A stretch of 64,000 bases of DNA from Saccharomycopsis fibuligera x Saccharomycopsis cf. fibuligera (GCA_001936135.1 CP012809.1:3831501-3895500), one strand, 5' to 3'; positions 9,965 through 21,674 are shown, numbered from the stretch's first letter. Notes: generated by a model from the letters alone, not told the origin. Made by a program: numbers and translations.

Positions 9965-12871
9965 ATGGCCGCCATGGAAAACGTGAGGAATGGCAAGCGG
10001 AAAAGTGACCAGGTAAGTATTGATGTGTTTTTTATGTTATCACCTGGTGCTTAGATCATACTGGTGTGGAGATAATGCGCGAATGAATTGCTTTTAGATA
10101 GCTAACCAATATCAATTTAGATCAGCACCGATGCCAGTAGTGACGATGAAAGTGCATATACTGATGATTATTATTTTACACAGCCCAGAGAGAAATCACC
10201 GGTTAAGGCTAGTATTGAAAGACATCCATTGACCCTGCATAATTCCGATATCAGATTAAGTCTTCTTCCTCATACCCCAGGAAAACGAAGACGAAGCAGT
10301 GTTCGAAGAAACTCAAGAACTCCAAGAAAAATAAAAAGAACACCAACAAGTCCATTTGCTCGGCAATCAGTGGCGCAGCAGAGTTACAGAAGGCCCACTG
10401 TGATACGAAATAGAAGAAGACATGTCTCGCCGTTGAATGACTTGCGAATGCTTACAAGAGTAATAACTCATGAACGAGAAACTATAGATGCTGAGTTACA
10501 CGGTCGCCCAAGGCCAATGTACCGGATTAGTATGGATAACCAAGAAAATAACCAAACAGAAGAAGAAAGAGTCAGTTTAACAGTAAGCAATGAAAGTAGG
10601 AGAGGTTCAAGAAATAGACGACACAGCACTGAGAATGCAAATACAAAAGAAGCAGAAGAGGACAACACTGATGAAGAAACTTCCAAAATCATAAATAATT
10701 CAAGGAGGGAAGCATCGGTGGATCAGCAGAAATGGCTGCAGCAGAATCAGCAGCGACGAAAGCTGGATCTTGATCTGTCAAGTAATACTTCAGACGAAAA
10801 TTTTGCCGATCCATTTATTGAAAATGAAATCAATAGAATTACACAGAGCATTAAGAATACAAGAGACTTGTTGAATTCTTCTCGAAGATCATCGCGACAA
10901 GACAGTTTCTTGTCTAGAATGTCAATTGAACAAGAGTTCCCAAATAATGGGAAAGAACCCTCACCGACCCCAGAGAGAACGAAAAATTTGCATACCCCAA
11001 CCTTAAACTCACCAATTACTCCAATATCAATAAAACGGCTAACTTATATAAGCCGTTATGATAGTTATACTGACAATGAACATGAAACCAGTATGGAAAA
11101 CAGGGATGCGCAAATTAAGCAAAATTTTGGCACAAAAGAAAGTGAACATGGTGAGGACAATTTGATAGAGAAGAATCAAGGAGAGCACAATAACACCACT
11201 ACTGTCTTTGAAATTGAAGATAAAACGGAAGAGTTTACCCAAAATATTGACTATGAGCAACAGCAGTCAACACTACACAAAGATGTTGATGCTAATGAGG
11301 ATACAGAACAGGATGTTAATGCGTCTCAAGAGGTTTCTACAAAACAAAAAGTTGGTGATAATGAAGAGGGTGGGGAGATTAATGCTGATACCGAACAGCT
11401 AATAGAACAAGATATAAATGAAGATATTGAGCAAGATGTTAGGAAAGAGTTGGAGGAAGAAACTGCCAATATAAAAGAAAACAAAGCTGAGCAGGGTGGC
11501 AGTAACATAATAGTGAATGACCCAAGTTATGAAAGTATTAATGACAGTAATGAAAATCCTACTGTTAATGAAAATGAACTTGCGGCCGCAGTTAGCAATG
11601 ATAATGAGCATTATAATTATAATGATGATAATTATAATGATGGTAATGATAATAACGATGACGATGACGATGACGATGACGACGATGCCATTGGGGACAT
11701 CGATGGTCGCGGGTTTGAACTATATGAGCAAGATCAAGAAAGAGAGCAAGAACAAGAAAAAGAAAAAGAAGAAGAGCAAGATCAAGAGCAAGTCCATCCG
11801 GCATTTGATAATATTCATGCACATGAGGAGCAAGAAAGTTTGCAAGACGATCTATTATTAGAACACTCAGCCGAGCACTATGAGAATACTACGTCTCATG
11901 CACCATTGAATGATGCAGAAAACTCTGAAACTTTTCATATTCCTTTAAATGATGCTAATACGTCAAAATCTTCTCATGTTACTGATAATGAAGAAGCTAG
12001 AAGAAGGCTTAGTGAAGCACTAAGCAATAACGAATTTTCAGGTTTGATCATTCATGACGATATGGAAGATTTTGACACTGAGTTATCTTTGAATAAAGAA
12101 GAACTTGAGATTGATGTACAGAATCCTATTGATTACGAAGACACTGGTGGTCTAAATTATGCCAATTTTGGTGATTTGAGTATATTAGATGATGATGTTG
12201 ACATTTTAGGAGTACAACATGTTCCTAACGAGTCCACGTCAATATCAACCACAGCGCCTGTTGCAAGAAACAGCACACCACCACAGAAAGATGATTCATC
12301 AAGACTACCTAGAAAGTTTGTGAAAAGCATAACTGAATATTTCATGAACAATGACTCAATTTGGGGTGACAAGAAACTAAGTGAAGATGATGAAAGTATT
12401 AATTTGCTAAAAAACTTGAGCGTTAACGGCAGCAGTGCTAACAAAAGGGGGCAAAGTAAAGCCAAACTTTCAGAAGAGGTACTTGACTTGATTTGTGAAT
12501 TTTCTGATATTTTTCTAGAAAATCAAATGAACGATTTGGCTGATTTTGCTCAACATGGCAAGCGGAAAACCATTAACGTTAACGACATTATATTTTTGAT
12601 GCAAAGATCAAAAGTTTTCAAAAATGGAAGCAATAGGTTTGGTAGTGGTATGATTAGCGGTAATAAACTGGATAATGTGTTGGCCAAATTTTTGAGCCAA
12701 TCCGATGCGACTAGTGCAAGTAACCGCAATAGAAATGGTGAGGGAAGTACCAATATATTAAATCTGGTTTTTTCGTTTGCTAACGAGTTTTTCCCCTTGG
12801 AGGAGTTGAATGAAATAGAAAAAGATTTATTTGAGAACAGTACATTGGGTAAATCATTGCAGAAAAATTGA
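9965..12871 (+). CDS. CENP-T/Cnn1-like inner kinetochore histone-fold protein (spliced)
   Basis: Exons 9965-10012 and 10121-12871 give about 932 residues. The C-terminus (roughly 745-930) looks like a CENP-T histone fold: helix LDLICEFSDIFLENQMNDLA, then DFAQHGKRKTINVNDIIFLM, closely matching the AYxQHxGRKTV..DVxLLM pattern of CENP-T, followed by an EFFPLEEL segment like the family's terminal LPLEY. The N-terminus is basic with likely CDK sites (HTPGKRRR, RTPRKIKRTPTSP); in CENP-T/Cnn1 the N-terminus recruits Ndc80 when phosphorylated. The middle is long, acidic and rich in Asn, Glu and Asp, with a D run near residues 530-540. I infer a centromere-bound CCAN subunit. Another histone-fold protein is possible but less likely. 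Confidence 0.7.
10013..10120 (+). other. Intron (108 nt) in the CENP-T-like gene
   Basis: Donor GTAAGT at 10013-10018, branch-like GCTAAC at 10101-10106, acceptor ATTTAG ending at 10120. Exon 1 encodes MAAMENVRNGKRKSDQ and joins in phase 0 to ISTDASSDDES. The weak branch motif makes this less certain than the other two introns. Confidence 0.75.
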
Positions 12872-13583
12872 AAAGATTTTAGAGCTCTACAATTAAGTGC
12901 TTTGGGGGAGATGTTTTGCTGTTTGTATTTTTAGTTTTATGTTGTATAAAGTTTTCTTTTTTTTTTTTTTTTTTATATTATTACTATTATTATTATTATT
13001 ATTTTTGTAATATAGTGAAAGCAACAAAGTACCTGCTTTGAATACTTTTGTTGTTAGTTGTTTCTTTTTTCATGTTTACGTTTATGTCTATGTACTATTA
13101 TTTTATGATGACTTTTAAATCCCCGTGTTATTCAAAGTGTTTAAAAATATACCATCTTCTAAAAGAGAAAGCGCCAGCCCTTTGAGCGGATCGTTAGTAT
13201 AGTATAGTATAGTATAGTATAGTAGCTGGCCCAGCGGCAGAATCCCTATTGTTTACAGCCCAGCCGTCAATACGATACGGTATTCGAATATCAAATAAGC
13301 CGCCCGGCGTCGTCTGTTCTTTGTTTTTTCTATCCGGGACATTCTGATGGAACTTTGCAAACGTGGAATGGACATTAATGGAGATAAAAGTTAAAAATAC
13401 TGCCAAAACTGCAGCGTTGGCCCTGCAGCAAAATGCATTAGCGCTTCACACTAAACAAAACATACACTAGCTAATTGTCACACAATCGATTTCAACCGTA
13501 AAATTCAAAAAATTAAATACACTTTATACAAAATATACATTAACAGCTGCCCTATCACTCACCGTCTATTCAAAGCTTGTTGC
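12872..13583. other. Convergent spacer with T runs and a TAGTA tandem repeat
   Basis: About 0.7 kb between two gene ends. It holds a T run (about 12957-12974), an ATT run just after it, and a pentanucleotide tandem array at 13195-13224. The short frame 13194-13406 reads through that array and is not credible as a gene. Confidence 0.6.
13195..13224. repeat. (TAGTA)6 tandem repeat
   Basis: Six perfect copies of the pentamer TAGTA. A similar but imperfect TAGTATA-rich stretch occurs at about 22553-22578 downstream of WSS1. Confidence 0.9.
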
Positions 13584-14708
13584 TCATTCATAACGGAAAA
13601 CAATCTTTTCGGCACTTTGAGCACCATCAATAAGAAGTTCCAAACTCTTACCAGCGCTTTCCAAACCTGGAGCCAACACGTTAAGTTTAGCGGTTCTAAG
13701 CTGAGACAAGTGTGGATGCAAATCTTCTTCCCAGAACTTCTTAAAATTGCTAACCAATTCAGGCGAGGATTTGGCGAGCAATTGATCACCAACGTACTGA
13801 TCTTCGCCGCTGACAAGATACATCAAAGTGATATGAAAATCGACATTACGTTTAGCATCGGTCTTAATGTCTTGTTCTTTCAAAAACAAAAGGTTGTCAA
13901 GATGAACATGTTCAGATCCCTCGGTGGCATCGTAAGTTTGCTGCCAAGTGTCTTTAGAAGAGATTGTATCCAAAGCATAGGCGATCTTGCCCTTGGCATA
14001 GTTTTTGATATTTTCGATGACTTGCTCATCTCTGTAATCGAAAACCTTATCGGCCCCGAGGCTAGTAAGGAATTCATGTTGCTTTGGAGAAGCGGTGGCA
14101 AACACCGTCAAGCCAAACACGGCTTTAGCGACTTGGATGGCCAAGATACCGGTAGCGGTAGCACCACCCCAGATCAAGATAGCCTTGGAAGCATTGGCGG
14201 CCTTGTCCTTACTAGAAAGACCAAAGTTGCTACCAAAGGACATGCCCAAGGTACCGAGACCCAAGGTCACTGAAGCAGCAGCTTCGAAAGTGTCAAGGGG
14301 AGTACTTGGGTTAAGGCCTTGAGGCAACCTTTTGTTTTCATCAAACTTAAGCTTAGAAGTATCGTATTTGATGGCCATATGGGATTCAGCAGCAACGTAC
14401 TGCGCAAAAGCACCATTGTTTGGCTTGAAGTTACCTCTCAAAGTAGCAGAGACAATGTCACCTTCTTTGACATTGGTGACTTTAGCACCGGTCTTAGCAA
14501 CGTAACCACTGACATCGGAACCAACGACATCGTTTTCTTCACCGCCCATACCGTATCTGTGTTTCCAATCGGTTGGGTTAGCAGCATAAGCCACTGCTTT
14601 GATCAAGATTTGGGTTTCGGAGATCTCTGGCACCGGGATCTCAGCAACTTTAACCAAGTTAGCCTTATCGGTGGAATCGGTGAATACGGCGGCCCTTTGA
14701 GTAGACAT
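13584..14708 (-). CDS. Zinc-independent MDR oxidoreductase (enoyl reductase-like, YNL134C family)
   Basis: A 374-residue medium-chain dehydrogenase/reductase. The GroES-like N-terminal domain has AYAANPTDWKHRYG and GSDVSGYVAKTGAKVTNVKEGD; the Rossmann cofactor site reads GGATATGILAIQVAKA (GG at 181-182). The Cys/His zinc ligands of alcohol dehydrogenases are missing, putting it with the quinone-oxidoreductase or toxD-like subfamily of fungal NADPH reductases (S. cerevisiae YNL134C, YCR102C, YLR460C). Those relatives reduce reactive aldehydes or enones; the substrate here is unknown. The start ATG fits the conserved RAAVFTD beginning. A 2-kb spacer lies upstream, with a Yap1/Cap1-like site. 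Confidence 0.88.
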   Translation of the reverse strand: MSTQRAAVFTDSTDKANLVKVAEIPVPEISETQILIKAVAYAANPTDWKHRYGMGGEENDVVGSDVSGYVAKTGAKVTNVKEGDIVSATLRGNFKPNNGAFAQYVAAESHMAIKYDTSKLKFDENKRLPQGLNPSTPLDTFEAAASVTLGLGTLGMSFGSNFGLSSKDKAANASKAILIWGGATATGILAIQVAKAVFGLTVFATASPKQHEFLTSLGADKVFDYRDEQVIENIKNYAKGKIAYALDTISSKDTWQQTYDATEGSEHVHLDNLLFLKEQDIKTDAKRNVDFHITLMYLVSGEDQYVGDQLLAKSSPELVSNFKKFWEEDLHPHLSQLRTAKLNVLAPGLESAGKSLELLIDGAQSAEKIVFRYE

Positions 14709-15042
14709 TGCTGTGGTAGATTATATGGGATATGCGAGGATAGAAACAAAAGATCAATTGGAATGGAATGGAATTGAATTGAATTGAATTGAATTGACTT
14801 GATGTCAAGGAAGAAAGAACTAGGAGAAGAGTAAATAAGCAGGAAATAGGGGCCTTCCCCGATATATATACATATATATACATATATATATATATATATA
14901 CAGAAAAACAGCAGAATCTTGCAAGGAAAAATTGCCCTTGTCGACACACACACACAGAAGGATGCGGCCTCCAACGCTCCTGTCACAACATAATGCTTAT
15001 TAATAATGCGCGCACTTTCCTCCCAATTACAACGCAGTGTCA

Positions 15043-15049
15043 TTAGTAA
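15043..15049. promoter_or_regulatory. Yap1/Cap1-like site TTAGTAA
   Basis: TTAGTAA matches the yeast AP-1 consensus TTASTAA and lies about 335 bases upstream of the MDR oxidoreductase start. The placement is plausible because this oxidoreductase family is often stress-induced, but a single 7-mer is weak evidence. Confidence 0.3.
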
Positions 15050-16353
15050 TGGACAGCAATGCTCATCATCAAAAGGTACACAACAAAGCTGCTGAAAAGT
15101 TGGCTTATTTGTAATAATGGTGGTTGGATGGATGGTAATAGAAGTTTGGGACGCACTTGGTGAGCCATTTGGGACGCCGTACACCAGAAAACAAAAACAC
15201 CATTCGGAAAGTCTTCTCGGCCGAAGCGTACTTGTCTGGCAGCCGGCCATCATTGAATCTGTTCTGTAGCTCCCAAGATCTTCTACGGTATAACGCACTG
15301 CTTGCCACGAGTCATGCTCGAGGATGACATTCAGCCCCGTTTACTAGTATCAGCCAGCACTAAATCTACACTAATGCTTTCATCTGAGGCAGGCAGCGGT
15401 GCCCCTGCCCTGTCCGCCAACCCATAAGTCACCGCTACGCTAAGCTTACAAACTCACCACAGACCGTTTCAGTCCAACACAACGAAGCTTCGAGAAGCAA
15501 TTGATATTGGAGGCTATCAGCATCTACAGCACACGCTCACACACACACACACACACTGCGGCGGGGCAGATTGTACCGTGCTCCCATTGGCTCCACTACG
15601 CGTCAAACTGCAGCAAATTTGGGTTTGTATGCGAAGGTTTTGTGATTTCGCGAGTTGGGCAGAGGCGCGGACTCTCGCGAAACTTTCGAAAGTGGAAAGG
15701 GAAAGTGAAAGCAAAAGCAAAAGCAAAGTCAGGAATCTAGGAAGCCAATTTATTTATTTTTTAGCCACCAATACACTCGCCATTTGTATACAATATCGAA
15801 TAGACTTGGCGGTCGCCTGGACTGTAGTACAGCTAAAAGTAAGATCACACCGCTCACCTGAACGTCCGCTTTTTTGCTATTTGCACTCTATGTCGCGGGC
15901 AGCGAACAGGAGTCTCCGTCGCTCTCTCTAAATACAGGCCGGATCCTCTATTTTCCTGCAGAATTGCAGCATTCATCCCGCCTTGTATGTATGTATAAAT
16001 ATAGTATAACATGAGAGTAGATCATTGCGTTTGAAAACACACATTTGCAATAGATTAAAACTCATTTCTTTTTGGTTAGTGCTCGAATTTGCAATATATA
16101 CGTGCCGGTAGTACCAAAGGCCTTCAATGGTGCACAGTACTATGTAGCAGTAACCAACAGAAGAGAAATAGAGAAGAAAAAAAATGTTATGGGGAAAAGT
16201 AAGAAAGTTTATGATTATTTGTGCATTGTATTATGATGATGACGATATTCGCAAATCTTGCGCACCTAAGCAAAAATGAAAGTGGTAAACTCGGGCAAAA
16301 GAGGAAGGATAAATAATACTGATTTTAATGTAGCTATGAATAAAGAGGTGGGG

Positions 16354-16386
<33 letters not shown>
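16354..16386. repeat. A33 homopolymer
   Basis: Uninterrupted 33-base A run downstream of STE7; length is probably unstable and is sensitive to sequencing error. Confidence 0.85.
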
Positions 16387-16388
<2 letters not shown>

Positions 16389-16701
16389 AAGTCTAATGTT
16401 TTGTGCAGTGGAAAGAAAAACAGGTATCATAAACAAAATTTTGCAAATAAAAAAACGGAAATGGTAAAAATTTTAAAAAAGCGGAAAGAAGTATATTGGG
16501 AAGCAGAAACAAACAAGCAGAAGAACGTACTAAAAAAGAAAAAAACAAAAAAACAATGCTAAAAAGCTACATCATCAATTTTGGCATAACCCTGGCTCGA
16601 GAAGAAAGAAAAAACAAATAATACAGAAAACAAAAAAATTAAAAAAATAAAAAAACAACGGCTAGTAACCGATAACAAGAGCGACAAAAACCTATGCATG
16701 C

Positions 16702-18327
16702 TCAATGCTTCTTCATCTTCTTCACATGCTTGCACCAATCTTTTATGTCTTGTTTAAGACTTTTCACATCACCGGGTGCCAAATCTTTCTTATACATCAC
16801 GATAAATTCATCTTTGAGTAAGTCTGAAGGCCCTGGTCGTTGTGATTCTTCTTTGATCAAACATAAATCCACAAATTTGGCAAAAATTTCACTAAATGGA
16901 TACTGTGGCTTGGATTTTTTCATGCTCAAGTTTTGGCCATTGCTGTCAGTAGATGGGTTCTGCGATGGATAAAGGCTTCTTGCAGGCACTGAGGCTGGAT
17001 CAATATTGTTATTTTTGAAATATTTGTCATTGAACATTTTCAAATTTGGTGGTGGTTCATTCACTATACGCTGCAACAAGTCCAAGATCCCTGCTGGGGC
17101 AATGTTTGCATTGTCACCAAACGGGAAAAATCCGGTAGCAAGCTCAACTAGCATCAACCCTAAAGACCAAATATCACCCTTAATTGTATACTTTGCCCCT
17201 AATATTCTTTCTGGTGACATGTATGTACTTGTGCCCACAAATGTATCCGCCACCGAGCCAATCAATTCTCTAGAAACCCCAAAATCACACAATTTCAATG
17301 CTCCTTTGGAATTTAACAACACGTTGGATGGTTTGATATCTCTATGAATGATTTTATGTTGAGTGTACAAGTATTTCAACCCATTCAACACTGAGTAAGT
17401 AACATGATTTATGAAAAATTCTGGAAATGGACCATGTATCTTTAACACTTTATCTAAGGAGCCAACATCCATGTATTCCATGCATATTATCACATTCCCT
17501 TCTTGTAAAAAAGATCCATAAAATTCAATAATGTACTTGGATTTGCACTCATTCATAATTTTCAATTCTCTCGCTATTTGTCGCTTTACATCTTCATTAT
17601 TCTCAATATGAATGGTTTTTTTCGCCATTGTCTTTTGCGATGGTGTATGTATGACTTTCAATACAGAACCTGAGTTACCAGCACCAAGATCCTCCAACCT
17701 TAGCAAATCGCTTTCTTTAAAGTTGTTGAGAGAGAAACCATCACCGTTGGAAATCCCATCTGGGGTTATAGAATTCGTAGTGACTTTTGTCGTGATTATT
17801 TGTGGTTTTGTGGCTCCAGTGTATTGCTCTTGATGCTTTTGCCTTTGCTTATCTTCCTGTTGCTGCTGCTGCTGCTGCTGCTGCTGTTGTTGTTGTTGTT
17901 GTTGTTGCCCTCCTCCCAAACTGAGGCCTTCCATCTGTGGTGTCAACGTGCCATCAAGAACATTAGGCTTAGCAACTGTATCAATGGGAGTTTCTGATGA
18001 TGTTGTCACTTGCTGAATAGAGCTTCGTTTTGATGATCTAGCAGGAATATTTAAACTTAAGCCTCCACCGAAGCCACCGTTGCTGTTACCTGCAGCAGCA
18101 GTGCTTATACCAGTGGACCCATTATCATCATTTCCCAAATTAAGACCTCGTACATTCTTTCTCTTCAATGACTTGACCGGAAGTGGGCCTGGAGGTGGAG
18201 AAGATGTATGGTTATGGAACTGCTGCTGAGATGGAAGTGCAGTAGGACTTTCCAGAGTGTTCAAATTCAACACTGGCATGTTTTTTCTATCAGGATTGTT
18301 TCGTAATGACTTGATTTGGAAACTCAT
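16702..18327 (-). CDS. STE7: MAP kinase kinase of the mating/filamentation pathway (Ste7/Hst7)
   Basis: A 541-residue protein with a low-complexity N-terminal half and a C-terminal kinase domain (about 209-525). Motifs in order: GAGNSGSV glycine loop, MAKKTIHI with the ATP-anchoring Lys, IIHRDIKPSNVLLNSKG, LCDFGVSREL, and the activation segment GSVADTFVGTSTYMSPERI. SVADT followed by GTSTYMSPERI is characteristic of Ste7 rather than Mkk1/2 or Pbs2, and gives the two phospho-acceptor sites (S and T of SVADT) used by the upstream Ste11 kinase. It activates Fus3/Kss1-type (Cek1) MAPKs. A 17-Gln tract sits at residues 141-157. Confidence 0.92.
   Translation of the reverse strand: MSFQIKSLRNNPDRKNMPVLNLNTLESPTALPSQQQFHNHTSSPPPGPLPVKSLKRKNVRGLNLGNDDNGSTGISTAAAGNSNGGFGGGLSLNIPARSSKRSSIQQVTTSSETPIDTVAKPNVLDGTLTPQMEGLSLGGGQQQQQQQQQQQQQQQQQEDKQRQKHQEQYTGATKPQIITTKVTTNSITPDGISNGDGFSLNNFKESDLLRLEDLGAGNSGSVLKVIHTPSQKTMAKKTIHIENNEDVKRQIARELKIMNECKSKYIIEFYGSFLQEGNVIICMEYMDVGSLDKVLKIHGPFPEFFINHVTYSVLNGLKYLYTQHKIIHRDIKPSNVLLNSKGALKLCDFGVSRELIGSVADTFVGTSTYMSPERILGAKYTIKGDIWSLGLMLVELATGFFPFGDNANIAPAGILDLLQRIVNEPPPNLKMFNDKYFKNNNIDPASVPARSLYPSQNPSTDSNGQNLSMKKSKPQYPFSEIFAKFVDLCLIKEESQRPGPSDLLKDEFIVMYKKDLAPGDVKSLKQDIKDWCKHVKKMKKH
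17857..17907. repeat. Glutamine-codon repeat in STE7 (17 codons)
   Basis: Seventeen consecutive CAG/CAA codons on the minus strand, read on the plus strand as CTG, TTG, eight CTG, then seven TTG. Mixed CAG and CAA blocks suggest old expansion with partial interruption. It encodes polyQ in the STE7 N-terminal region. Confidence 0.9.
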
Positions 18328-19150
18328 GATGGTGTTGATAATTATAATTAAACTATTTTAAGATTTTTGCAACTATATTCGCGCTTAGAAGAGTAATATT
18401 ATTACCTAAACTCGTGATATACTAGGTATTTCTCGATGATATGAAGAGTGATCTGTTATATCTAGATGCTTTTAATAATGATTTACTCTAAGACGAAGAC
18501 AAAAGTAAATGAAAAAAGACGCTGACAAAATGCGCAACAGTGAGTAAATGATTGAGTGCTAATTTTGTGCTCGTTTTATCCCTCGAGTGTCTTTTGTCTT
18601 GTCCTGGTAGCCGTAAATGACAGATATCTGTAACTGCGAAAAGCAAGACTAAAGACAAGCTAAAATCAAACAAAAAAGAAGGTATTATTGTCAAATTTAA
18701 AAAAAAAAAGCAAGAGTTGATGGATTAAGCACCGATATATGTATAGAAACCCAAATAACAAACAAAAGAGCAAAAGACACAACTAAGCCAATTTTTCTGA
18801 TCTTTGCATTAGAGTCTTTGCAGTTCAAAAAGAGAATACTAAACCGCTGTGAGTGTGCCTTAAAAAGGGCAAATGACAACTGCAGCAGTTAGCAATTTGC
18901 TGAACGTAAACAAAAAACGTATTTTGCAAAAACTCTCACTCTACTACTTCCGACTAGGAAATTCAAGGTTACCCGGCACAAATGCTAATAAGTACTTCTA
19001 AAAATATATATACCACTTTTAAGCACATCAACAATACTACAACGGTTTTTTTCAATGAGTTTGATTTCTGTATTATTCAAATTTAATATACAAACTCTAA
19101 AGTTACGACTCCATATTTATCACTAAGACGCATTCAAATAAAGCTCATAG

Positions 19151-19182
<32 letters not shown>

Positions 19183-20183
19183 AAAAGAAAAAGAAAAAGT
19201 AAGTCAAAATATTGAAACACATAGCTTCTTCACATATCATTGTTTCATCTATTTTGGCGAACAATAACATATACTTTGTTTCGTCTATGGTATCCTTTGG
19301 GGAAAAAAACTTCTATTAATTCCCGCAGCAAAAAAATTTTTATACTTTAATTTTTTTTTTTTTTTTTGGCGTTTTAATGTTTTTTTGTTTTTTTTTTATA
19401 TTTTTTTTTTGATTTTTTGTTTAGTTTTTTAAAAAAGTTTTTTTTGGCTTATTCTCATAGTTCAAACCTTTTTCTAATTTTATAGTATTCTTGAGTAGTT
19501 CACATAACATGTAACATAATAAATGATGTAAATTTGAAAGTACTATAACTTTCCTCATGATCCTGAAATAATGCTAACTCTGGATGTTGACCAGCAGCAA
19601 TATCATTTGACAAATAAAAATGAAAACAAAAAAATTTCAACAATATCGAACAAAAACAAAGAAAAGAAAAAGGAGGGAGATAACAAAACAATGACTTGCA
19701 AGCAAGTAGCCTCACGGCTGGAAAAATGAAGTAAAACAACTATTAATAAATAACAAGAAGAAAAATTAAAAGGAAAACCGAACAATACCATACATGTAAG
19801 CAAAAAAAGAAAGTAAATGAGTAATATAAAATCAATAAAACTTCAAGTCAAAAGCCAAACATGTCATGACAAAGCAAAAATAAAAATAAAAAATGAAGAG
19901 AAAAAAAATCAAAATTTGTGAGAGAAGCTGTCAATGATGAAAAGATGATGTTGAGCAAAAAAAATTATAAGTGGCTTCATCGAATCATATGAATGATTTT
20001 TCTTCACAGGAAAACATATATTGAATTGAAATTTGCAATTCAATATCATAAAAAAACACAAATGTTTCGTTTCAATTCATAAATCGGACTTCAAACTAAA
20101 AAAAAAAATGGAAATGTTTAATGTAATGTAAACACCTTGTTTGGCCTTAAAATTTTAACTTTTCTTCTGTTTAACTATAGCAG
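18328..20183. other. 1.86-kb spacer STE7 / DHH1
   Basis: STE7 promoter (left) and DHH1 3' region (right), both genes reading leftward. It contains A30 at 19151-19180 followed by three GAAAAA units to 19199, T-rich blocks at 19349-19445, and a strongly A-rich tract at 19600-20110. Several short frames are translations of these homopolymers. No gene recognised. Confidence 0.6.
19151..19199. repeat. A30 run plus (GAAAAA)3
   Basis: Thirty A residues followed by three GAAAAA units, upstream of STE7. Confidence 0.85.
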
Positions 20184-21674
20184 CTAGTATTGAGGTTGAT
20201 GCTGTTGTGATTGCTGTGGTTGTGATGGCTGCTGATAGTACCCATTATTCTGTAGCTGAGGTGGTTGCTGCTGCAAAACTGGCTGCTGGTATCCGTAACC
20301 GGTGTTGTTAACATTATTATTGTACTGTCTAGCATTGTTGTTGTTATTGTTGTAGTTATTGTTGTTATTGTAGTTGCGTCTTTGATTGTGTACATTATTG
20401 GTGTTGGCATTTGGTAATTGTTCAAGGGCAAAAGGTCTAGGAACAGCTTCAGCGTCATCAGCAACGTATAATCTCTTATCAATGGTAGCTGGAATAGGCT
20501 GTATTTCTGTGCTCAACTCTTGTTCAATTTTGTATAAGTTAAATCTATCGTTCCAGTTTATCAAATTAATAGCCAAACCTAAATGGCCAAATCTACCAGA
20601 TCTACCAATTCTATGCAAATATGTTTCTGCAGTTTTTGGGAAATCAAAGTTGATGACCACATTGACGGCTTGAATATCAATACCTCTGGTTAACAAATCA
20701 GAACACACCAAGTTTCTGACCTTTCCCTGTCTAAAGTCGTGGAAAACTTTATTTCTGGCACTCTGTGGCATTCTAGCATGAGAGTAGTAGCAAGAGTAAC
20801 CAAGCTCAGTGATTTTCTTAGCCAATAATTCAACTCTGTTAGTAGAGTTGCAGAAGATAATGGACTGATTGATTTGCAATTTGGAAAATAATGTATTCAA
20901 ACAATGCAACTTTTGCTTTTCTTCAACAAAGGCGTAGAATTGGGAGATACCTCTCAAGGTCAACTCATCCATCAAATTGATTTCGTATGGTTTTGTCAAA
21001 TGCGTTTCCATAAATGATTTCACTGCCAATGGGAACGTAGCAGAAAAAAGCAAAGATTGTCTATCTTTAGGGAAATACATCAAAATTTGTTCTATGATAG
21101 TGACAAATTCTCTACTTAACATCTTATCAGCTTCATCCATGATAAATAATGGAGCCTCAGAAAGATCAGCCACTTTTCTTGAGGCCAAATCCAAAACTCT
21201 ACCAGGGGTACCCACTAAAACATGTACTGGATCTTTCAATCTAACAATGTCATCTCTTAGAGAAGTACCACCAGTAGTCACCATCACTTGTATACCCAAA
21301 TGTTTTCCTAATGTTTTGCAAACTTGGGATGTCTGTAAAGCTAATTCTCTAGTTGGAACAAGAATCAAAGCTTGAATTTTGTTTACCTTTGGTTTCACTT
21401 TCTGTAAAGTTGGAATGATAAAAGCTGCTGTTTTACCAGTACCGTTTTTGGCTCTAGCCAATATGTCTCTTCCAGCAAGAGCAACTGGAATAGCTTCTTC
21501 TTGAATTGGGGATGGCTTTTCGAAACCAGCTTCGAATATGCCCATTAATAATTCTCTTTTTAAATAAAAGTCTTCAAAAGTGTTACCTTTAGTGTTCAAC
21601 ACATCTTCGGTTTGTGGTCTTGAGTCTTTTTTAGGTAGACTCAACGAGTTTTTCCAGTCAGGTTCGGTGGACAT
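20184..21674 (-). CDS. DHH1: DEAD-box RNA helicase Dhh1 (mRNA decapping activator, P-body)
   Basis: A 496-residue DEAD-box helicase. Order of motifs: Q motif [14 protein letters not shown], motif [42 protein letters not shown], then in the second RecA lobe [37 protein letters not shown] and [10 protein letters not shown]. These and [20 protein letters not shown] identify Dhh1/DDX6, a cytoplasmic translational repressor and decapping activator working with Pat1, Edc3 and Ccr4-Not. The C-terminal ~75 residues form a low-complexity Asn, Gln, Tyr and Pro tail likely to drive condensation. The start agrees with family members (MSTEPDWK). Confidence 0.97.
   Translation of the reverse strand: MSTEPDWKNSLSLPKKDSRPQTEDVLNTKGNTFEDFYLKRELLMGIFEAGFEKPSPIQEEAIPVALAGRDILARAKNGTGKTAAFIIPTLQKVKPKVNKIQALILVPTRELALQTSQVCKTLGKHLGIQVMVTTGGTSLRDDIVRLKDPVHVLVGTPGRVLDLASRKVADLSEAPLFIMDEADKMLSREFVTIIEQILMYFPKDRQSLLFSATFPLAVKSFMETHLTKPYEINLMDELTLRGISQFYAFVEEKQKLHCLNTLFSKLQINQSIIFCNSTNRVELLAKKITELGYSCYYSHARMPQSARNKVFHDFRQGKVRNLVCSDLLTRGIDIQAVNVVINFDFPKTAETYLHRIGRSGRFGHLGLAINLINWNDRFNLYKIEQELSTEIQPIPATIDKRLYVADDAEAVPRPFALEQLPNANTNNVHNQRRNYNNNNNYNNNNNNARQYNNNVNNTGYGYQQPVLQQQPPQLQNNGYYQQPSQPQQSQQHQPQY

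Larger units (their letters stand above)
14709..16701. other. 2-kb spacer upstream of the MDR oxidoreductase
   Basis: It separates the tandem leftward genes MDR and STE7. Contents: an imperfect GAATT repeat at 14770-14796, an AT-dinucleotide/TACATA repeat at 14862-14900, CA repeats near 14945-14955 and 15538-15556, a relatively GC-rich unassigned block at about 15130-15960, and a 33-base A run at 16354-16386 in an A-rich STE7 3' region. No protein or RNA family was recognised in the GC-rich block. Confidence 0.6.

Noticed and set aside
11592-11861. Met/Thr- or His-rich frames inside the CENP-T-like gene
   Set aside because: Shadows of the Asn/Asp-rich coding repeat in other frames.
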